Below are positions 60,309 through 64,000 of a DNA stretch of 64,000 nt, in pieces. Positions within the stretch are counted from its first letter, which is position 1, and the number at the start of each line of letters is the position of its first letter. The DNA comes from Lactiplantibacillus pingfangensis (GTDB taxonomy: Bacteria; Bacillota; Bacilli; Lactobacillales; Lactobacillaceae). The notes beneath the pieces were generated by a model. That model was not told where the DNA came from. It did not search any database and saw only the letters and a list, made by a program, of their open reading frames with translations. The translations under genes were made by a program, and so were the position numbers. The stretch covers positions 47,934 through 111,933 of the forward strand of contig NZ_BJDG01000009.1 of assembly GCF_005404945.1 (NCBI RefSeq), read 5' to 3'.

Positions 60309-61985
60309 TTGACAACAACGCAATGGTGGCAAAAGGCGGTCGTTTATCAAGTTTATCCACGGTCATTTCAAGATTCAAATGGTGATGGTATCGGTGATTT
60401 ACCCGGTGTCACTAGTCGACTCGACTATATCAAGAAGTTAGGTGCGGATGTTATTTGGCTAAATCCCGTTTATCGCTCGCCCGGTGTTGATAATGGCTAC
60501 GATATTAGCGATTATTACGATATTAATCCGGAGTTTGGGACGATGGCTGATTTCGACAAACTATTGGCCGCTGCGCATGAGCGTGGGCTGAAAATTATGA
60601 TGGATATCGTTGTTAACCACTCGTCGACTGAAAATAAGTGGTTTAAAGAGAGTGCCAAGAGTAAAGACAATCCTTATTCAGATTATTATATTTGGCGTGA
60701 TCCGGTTGATGGTCATGCGCCTAACAATTGGGGCGGCTTCTTCGGTGGTTCCGTTTGGGAGTACGTTGAGAGCCGTCAGCAATATTATTTGCACTCATTT
60801 GCAGTGGAACAAGCCGATTTAAATTGGGAAAATCCTAAATTGCGTCAAGCGGTTTATGACATGATGAACTTCTGGGTTAATAAGGGAGTCGATGGATTCC
60901 GCCTAGATGTGATCAATTTGATTTCGAAACCAGCCAGCTTTGCCGATGGTCAACCTAATCCTGGGGAACCCTACGCTGACATTGGACCACTCATTGCAAA
61001 CGGCCCGCGGTTAAGCGAATTCCTACAAGAAATGCACGCCAAGGTCTTGGCGGGTCACGATTTAATTACGGTTGGTGAGTCCCCGGCGGCAACTGTGACG
61101 GATGCCAAGCAGTCAGCGGGCCTGAATACGAATGAGTTAAACATGGTCTTTGAATTTGAGCACATGGGACTTGATGGAAATCCGGCGCCAGAACTTGGTA
61201 AATGGAATGATCAGCCAGTGAAATTAACCGCTTTGAAACAGAGTTTGACCAAGTGGCAAACTGGGTTACACGGCACGGCTTGGAATAGTTTATATTGGAA
61301 TAATCACGACCAACCACGAATTGTGTCACGCTTTGGTGATGACGGTCCGGTCTATCGCGAACGTTCAGCTAAAATGTTGGCAACCTTGCTTCATTTTCTT
61401 CAAGGGACTCCATACATTTATGAAGGCGAAGAGTTGGCAATGACGAATGCCCACTTTACACAACTCAGCGACTATCAAGATTTGGAATCATTGAACGCCT
61501 ATCATCATTTTGTCGACGATGAGCAACGGGTACCCGCCGCAACGATGCTGGCCTATTTGTCACACATCTCACGTGATAATGCGCGAACACCAATGCAATG
61601 GGATGCGAGCTTAAACGCTGGTTTTTCAACGGGGATGCCATGGCTGAAGGTTAATGAAAATTATGCGGAAATTAATGCTAAGCAAACTTTGGCGCAAGCT
61701 GATTCGATCTTCAGTTATTACCAACGCTTGATTGAATTGCGGCATACGCTCCCGGTGATCACAGATGGCAACTATCAGTTATTGGCGGCAGATGACGCGG
61801 CAGTTTATGCTTATCTTCGTCAAGATGCAGACCAGACGCTACTGGTTATTTGCAACTTTACAGCGACGGCTCAAACCCGCCACTTTGACCAGTTGCCGAC
61901 GACCGCTAAAGTCTTAATTAGCAATTACACGGATGATGCCGGTGACCAGTTACGGCCATATGAGGCGAAAGTTTATCAGTTTTAA
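60309..61985 (+). CDS. Oligo-1,6-glucosidase/alpha-glucosidase (GH13)
   Basis: A 558-residue cytoplasmic GH13 enzyme. Catalytic residues in GVDGFRLDVIN, ITVGESPAA and YWNNHDQPRIVS; DSNGDGIGD and QADLNWENP are present. The acid/base region has SPA where the copy at 35594 has TPG. Val follows the nucleophile. Start is TTG 60309 with GAGGAG seven bases upstream. Monocistronic, with a cre-like site, so it is probably under carbon repression but not under the local LacI proteins. Confidence 0.9.
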   Translation: MTTTQWWQKAVVYQVYPRSFQDSNGDGIGDLPGVTSRLDYIKKLGADVIWLNPVYRSPGVDNGYDISDYYDINPEFGTMADFDKLLAAAHERGLKIMMDIVVNHSSTENKWFKESAKSKDNPYSDYYIWRDPVDGHAPNNWGGFFGGSVWEYVESRQQYYLHSFAVEQADLNWENPKLRQAVYDMMNFWVNKGVDGFRLDVINLISKPASFADGQPNPGEPYADIGPLIANGPRLSEFLQEMHAKVLAGHDLITVGESPAATVTDAKQSAGLNTNELNMVFEFEHMGLDGNPAPELGKWNDQPVKLTALKQSLTKWQTGLHGTAWNSLYWNNHDQPRIVSRFGDDGPVYRERSAKMLATLLHFLQGTPYIYEGEELAMTNAHFTQLSDYQDLESLNAYHHFVDDEQRVPAATMLAYLSHISRDNARTPMQWDASLNAGFSTGMPWLKVNENYAEINAKQTLAQADSIFSYYQRLIELRHTLPVITDGNYQLLAADDAAVYAYLRQDADQTLLVICNFTATAQTRHFDQLPTTAKVLISNYTDDAGDQLRPYEAKVYQF

Positions 61986-61991
61986 CGTACT

Positions 61992-62036
61992 AAAAAGCAG
62001 ATCTTGCAGTCAAGTGACTGGAAGATCTGCTTTTTG
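61992..62036. terminator. Terminator between GH13 and lysR genes
   Basis: AAAAGCAGATCTTGCAGTCA pairs with TGACTGGAAGATCTGCTTTT, loop of two bases; T-runs on both sides, so it can serve both genes. Confidence 0.85.
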
Positions 62037-62059
62037 AGTTGGGCTTAAAGGCGCCCGAA

Positions 62060-62965
62060 TTATTCTTTCGCAGCGGCATCTTCCGTTTTGAAAGTTTGTT
62101 CGACAATATCCATGATTTGCTTGAACAAACCAATTGGAAATTGGTGGGCACGACGGATTAGATTGATATGCACGCTAGGGACTTGAACATCTTCGATTGG
62201 AATTTCGACGAGGTCATCAGCCGGTGGCGTCGCAATATCTGAAATAAAGCCGAGAGCCAGATTTTCGCGGACTAAGCCGCTGATTAAAGTACTGTTATCG
62301 GATTCAAAGAGCACCTGTGGCTCAATTGAAAGTTGTTCCGCCAATTGATGGAAAACCAACTTATTTAAGTAAGTCGCATTTAAAATAACAAATGGTGATT
62401 TAAGGGCTTCTTTAAAGGTTGGATGAGCCATTTTAGCGAGTGGATGGTCTGGATTAGCTAGGATTTTAAACTGGAATGACCGTAGTGGGGTCACCGCAAG
62501 CCGTTCGTCTAAGGTTTGATCCAAGTTACCACTGATGGCTAAGTCGAGTTGACCGCCCAAGACTTGTTTAACTAATTGGTTGGCACCCATTTCAACGGTG
62601 TGAACGCTGCTTAATAAGTCGTGTTCGATGATTGGCTTTGTGATTGCAGGTAAGTAATGTTCACCCACAGCAGGTTCGATTCCTAGCCGTAGCGTGTGTT
62701 GACGTAAATGACCAATGGATTCGTTAACATGTTGCTAGTTAGAAATGATATCATTCGCCGCTAATAAAAGCTGTTGCCCACTAGGGGTTAAGACGAGTGC
62801 TTTGGTCTTCGCTTGCCGGAAAAAGAGGGTCGTTTGAAAATGACGCTCCAGTCGTTTGATGGCCTGTGAAATGGTGGGCTGACTGACATGGAAATCAGCA
62901 GCTGTTTGCGTATAACTCTGAGTACTGATTAGACGCTGGAAGTAATACAGATCCTTAATGTTCAT
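62060..62965 (-). pseudogene. LysR-family regulator with an in-frame amber codon
   Basis: The helix-turn-helix part (62965 to 62738) reads MNIKDLYYFQRLISTQSYTQ, then FHVSQPTISQAIKRLERHFQ, typical of LysR proteins. At 62735-62737 (minus) a TAG stands in place of a sense codon (after ISN, before QHVNES). The same frame then continues through the co-inducer domain (LRLGIEPAVGEHYLPA) to the stop at 62060, so one base change broke the gene. ATG 62965 has GGAGG upstream; the frame runs to 63016. Total 301 codons, normal for the family. Translation of a short DNA-binding fragment remains possible. Confidence 0.85.
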
Positions 62966-63019
62966 GAAAAATGCAGCCTCCATAAAAATTATTAATGTTA
63001 ATGGGTACTTAGCCAAGTG

Positions 63020-63930
63020 GGCCGAAATTTTGATTGAGCGTAATCAATCTTTCAGGTAAGTTACCGATTAATCATACCACTGATATTATAAATAGTGTTG
63101 TTGACGATATAACGCAAAAATTGATTTAATAATTAATGCCCTGAATTGATAAGTATTACTAATGTTCATTTAAATAAAATTAATATAAATGCCGGTTTAA
63201 CAGCATTTTTATAAATCCGTCAGTCCAATTTAGTTATGGGTTAAGGGGGTACATTAGTTTAACGGGGTGTAAGCCCCAAGAATCCCAAGTATGGCTCACT
63301 TTAACAAATAATCTTAGCCTAAATATTAAATAACTGTGAATAATGTTTGACGATTAGGATAAAGGTTAACGGGTTAAAGTGATAACTAAAATTTATCACG
63401 GATTAAAAATTTTAACACATCTATGTGATTAAAGAAATAATTGAAGAAAATCAGTATAACTATTTTTTATCAGTTAACGCCCTGTCATATATCAGGTGAT
63501 AATTGAAAGGATACGTGGAAACCTTGATTGTTACTGGGCCTACGTCTATTTTAGCGTACTTTGTGTTAGATAGCCCGTATTAAAGTTGACCCCTTGAAAC
63601 TATAAATGAGGCTAATGACTACTTTTACCAACCTGAAGCTAGTATAGCAGAAATTAAAACGTTTATTTTTGTAAACATAAGGCTTACTTATTAGTTAAGG
63701 GGGTGTGTTAACTTTCGACCGCTAGTCTAGTCACCCGTACTACTGGCAAAAAGTTGTCAGTGGCTGTGACTTTCTTAAAAAAAGATGACTTGATTGAACA
63801 TAATTTATTATAATACCAAAAAATAAAGAATGCCTACAAAACGCCACTTATCAACGAGTTTGTAAAGTGAACATAACAAAATGTAATAGCTGTTGCTGAG
63901 ATAAAAAAAGTGTGAGCAGTTGGCTGTTAT
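63020..63930. other. Long AT-rich non-coding stretch
   Basis: No supported gene in about 900 bases. GTTAAGGGGGT occurs twice (63239 region and 63697 region). A possible -10 TATAAT lies at 63809-63814. Most of it may be the promoter region and 5' leader of the gene starting at 63995. Confidence 0.4.
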
Positions 63931-63932
63931 GA

Positions 63933-63987
63933 TCCCTCTATGGTTGTCAGATGAAATACTATAATTCATCTGATTATCATGGAGGGA
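63933..63987 (+). promoter_or_regulatory. Hairpin that hides the ribosome binding site
   Basis: TCCCTCTATG (63933-63942) pairs with CATGGAGGGA (63978-63987) with one G-U pair, and TCAGATGAA (63947-63955) with TTCATCTGA (63965-63973) perfectly. The GGAGGGA ribosome binding site (63981-63987) of the next gene is wholly inside the outer stem. It looks like a translational switch or thermometer. Confidence 0.7.
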
Positions 63988-63994
63988 TTTTTGT

Positions 63995-64000
63995 ATGTCC
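63995..64000 (+). CDS. Start of a gene that leaves the window
   Basis: ATG at 63995 is seven bases after GGAGGGA; only two codons (Met-Ser) are visible, so the product is unknown. Confidence 0.5.

Noticed and set aside
63515..63583. Short GTG-started ORF (about 22 codons) in the right-hand non-coding DNA
   Set aside because: AAAGG is too close to the GTG and the product has no features; probably chance.
63239..63715. Two copies of GTTAAGGGGGT about 460 bases apart as insertion-sequence ends
   Set aside because: Direct, short and without a transposase frame between them.

Overview
The window is chromosomal DNA from a lactic acid bacterium of the Lactiplantibacillus plantarum/pentosus group. 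This rests on the moderate GC content, strong AGGAGG-type ribosome binding sites, T-box leaders, CcpA (cre) sites, oleate hydratase, ECF transporters without a lyase-type vitamin pathway, and a dense cluster of maltose, isomaltose and sucrose genes of the kind these bacteria carry. Species-level naming is an inference from recognised proteins, not from a database search.

Layout. 1-12.3 kb is a mixed metabolic region: the tail of a 6-phospho-beta-glucosidase, two MFS transporters around an ArsR-type regulator, a quinone-reductase-like gene broken by a 7-bp tandem duplication, a 36-codon membrane peptide, an aldo/keto reductase, nucleoside deoxyribosyltransferase, a YczE-like membrane protein, a HAD phosphatase, oleate hydratase with a consensus cre site on its promoter, a secreted repeat protein and an unrecognised zinc-motif protein. 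12.5-15.9 kb (minus strand) is a cellobiose-type PTS plus GH1 operon with two cre-like sites. 16.1-19.5 kb (minus) is an ECF transporter operon (S, fused ATPase, T) behind a T-box leader whose specifier reads ATG (Met). 20-25 kb holds a GntR regulator, a PadR plus two DUF2812 paralogues operon, an AP2-domain protein and an SDR. 25.2-28.5 kb is an ABC-2 exporter with its TetR regulator. 28.5-32.4 kb contains an acyl-CoA dehydrogenase/EtfA fusion, a surface-lipoprotein flavin reductase of the fumarate reductase family and a FolT-like S component.

32.5-62 kb is an alpha-glucoside utilisation island. After a decayed GH3 fragment come a GH31 enzyme, then a maltose/maltodextrin operon (GH13, binding lipoprotein, two permeases, MsmK ATPase, maltose phosphorylase, MalR-like LacI regulator, two more GH13 enzymes). 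Next is a divergent sucrose locus: GH36 alpha-galactosidase and PTS EIIBCA on minus; GH32 hydrolase, LacI regulator and GH13 on plus. Then come a quinone reductase, a NhaC-family carrier behind a T-box with a TAC (Tyr) specifier, and a last GH13. Imported maltodextrins would be trimmed by the GH13 enzymes and split by maltose phosphorylase; sucrose enters phosphorylated and is split by GH32. CcpA and two local LacI proteins probably gate expression.

The right end has a LysR gene interrupted by one in-frame amber codon and about 1 kb of AT-rich non-coding DNA. That DNA ends in a long hairpin which buries the ribosome binding site of a gene starting at 63995. The observations most worth following are this hairpin, the two T-boxes, two strongly folded intergenic elements (24.8-25.05 kb and 59.87-60.0 kb), the ACAD-EtfA fusion lacking the usual catalytic glutamate, and three inactivated genes.
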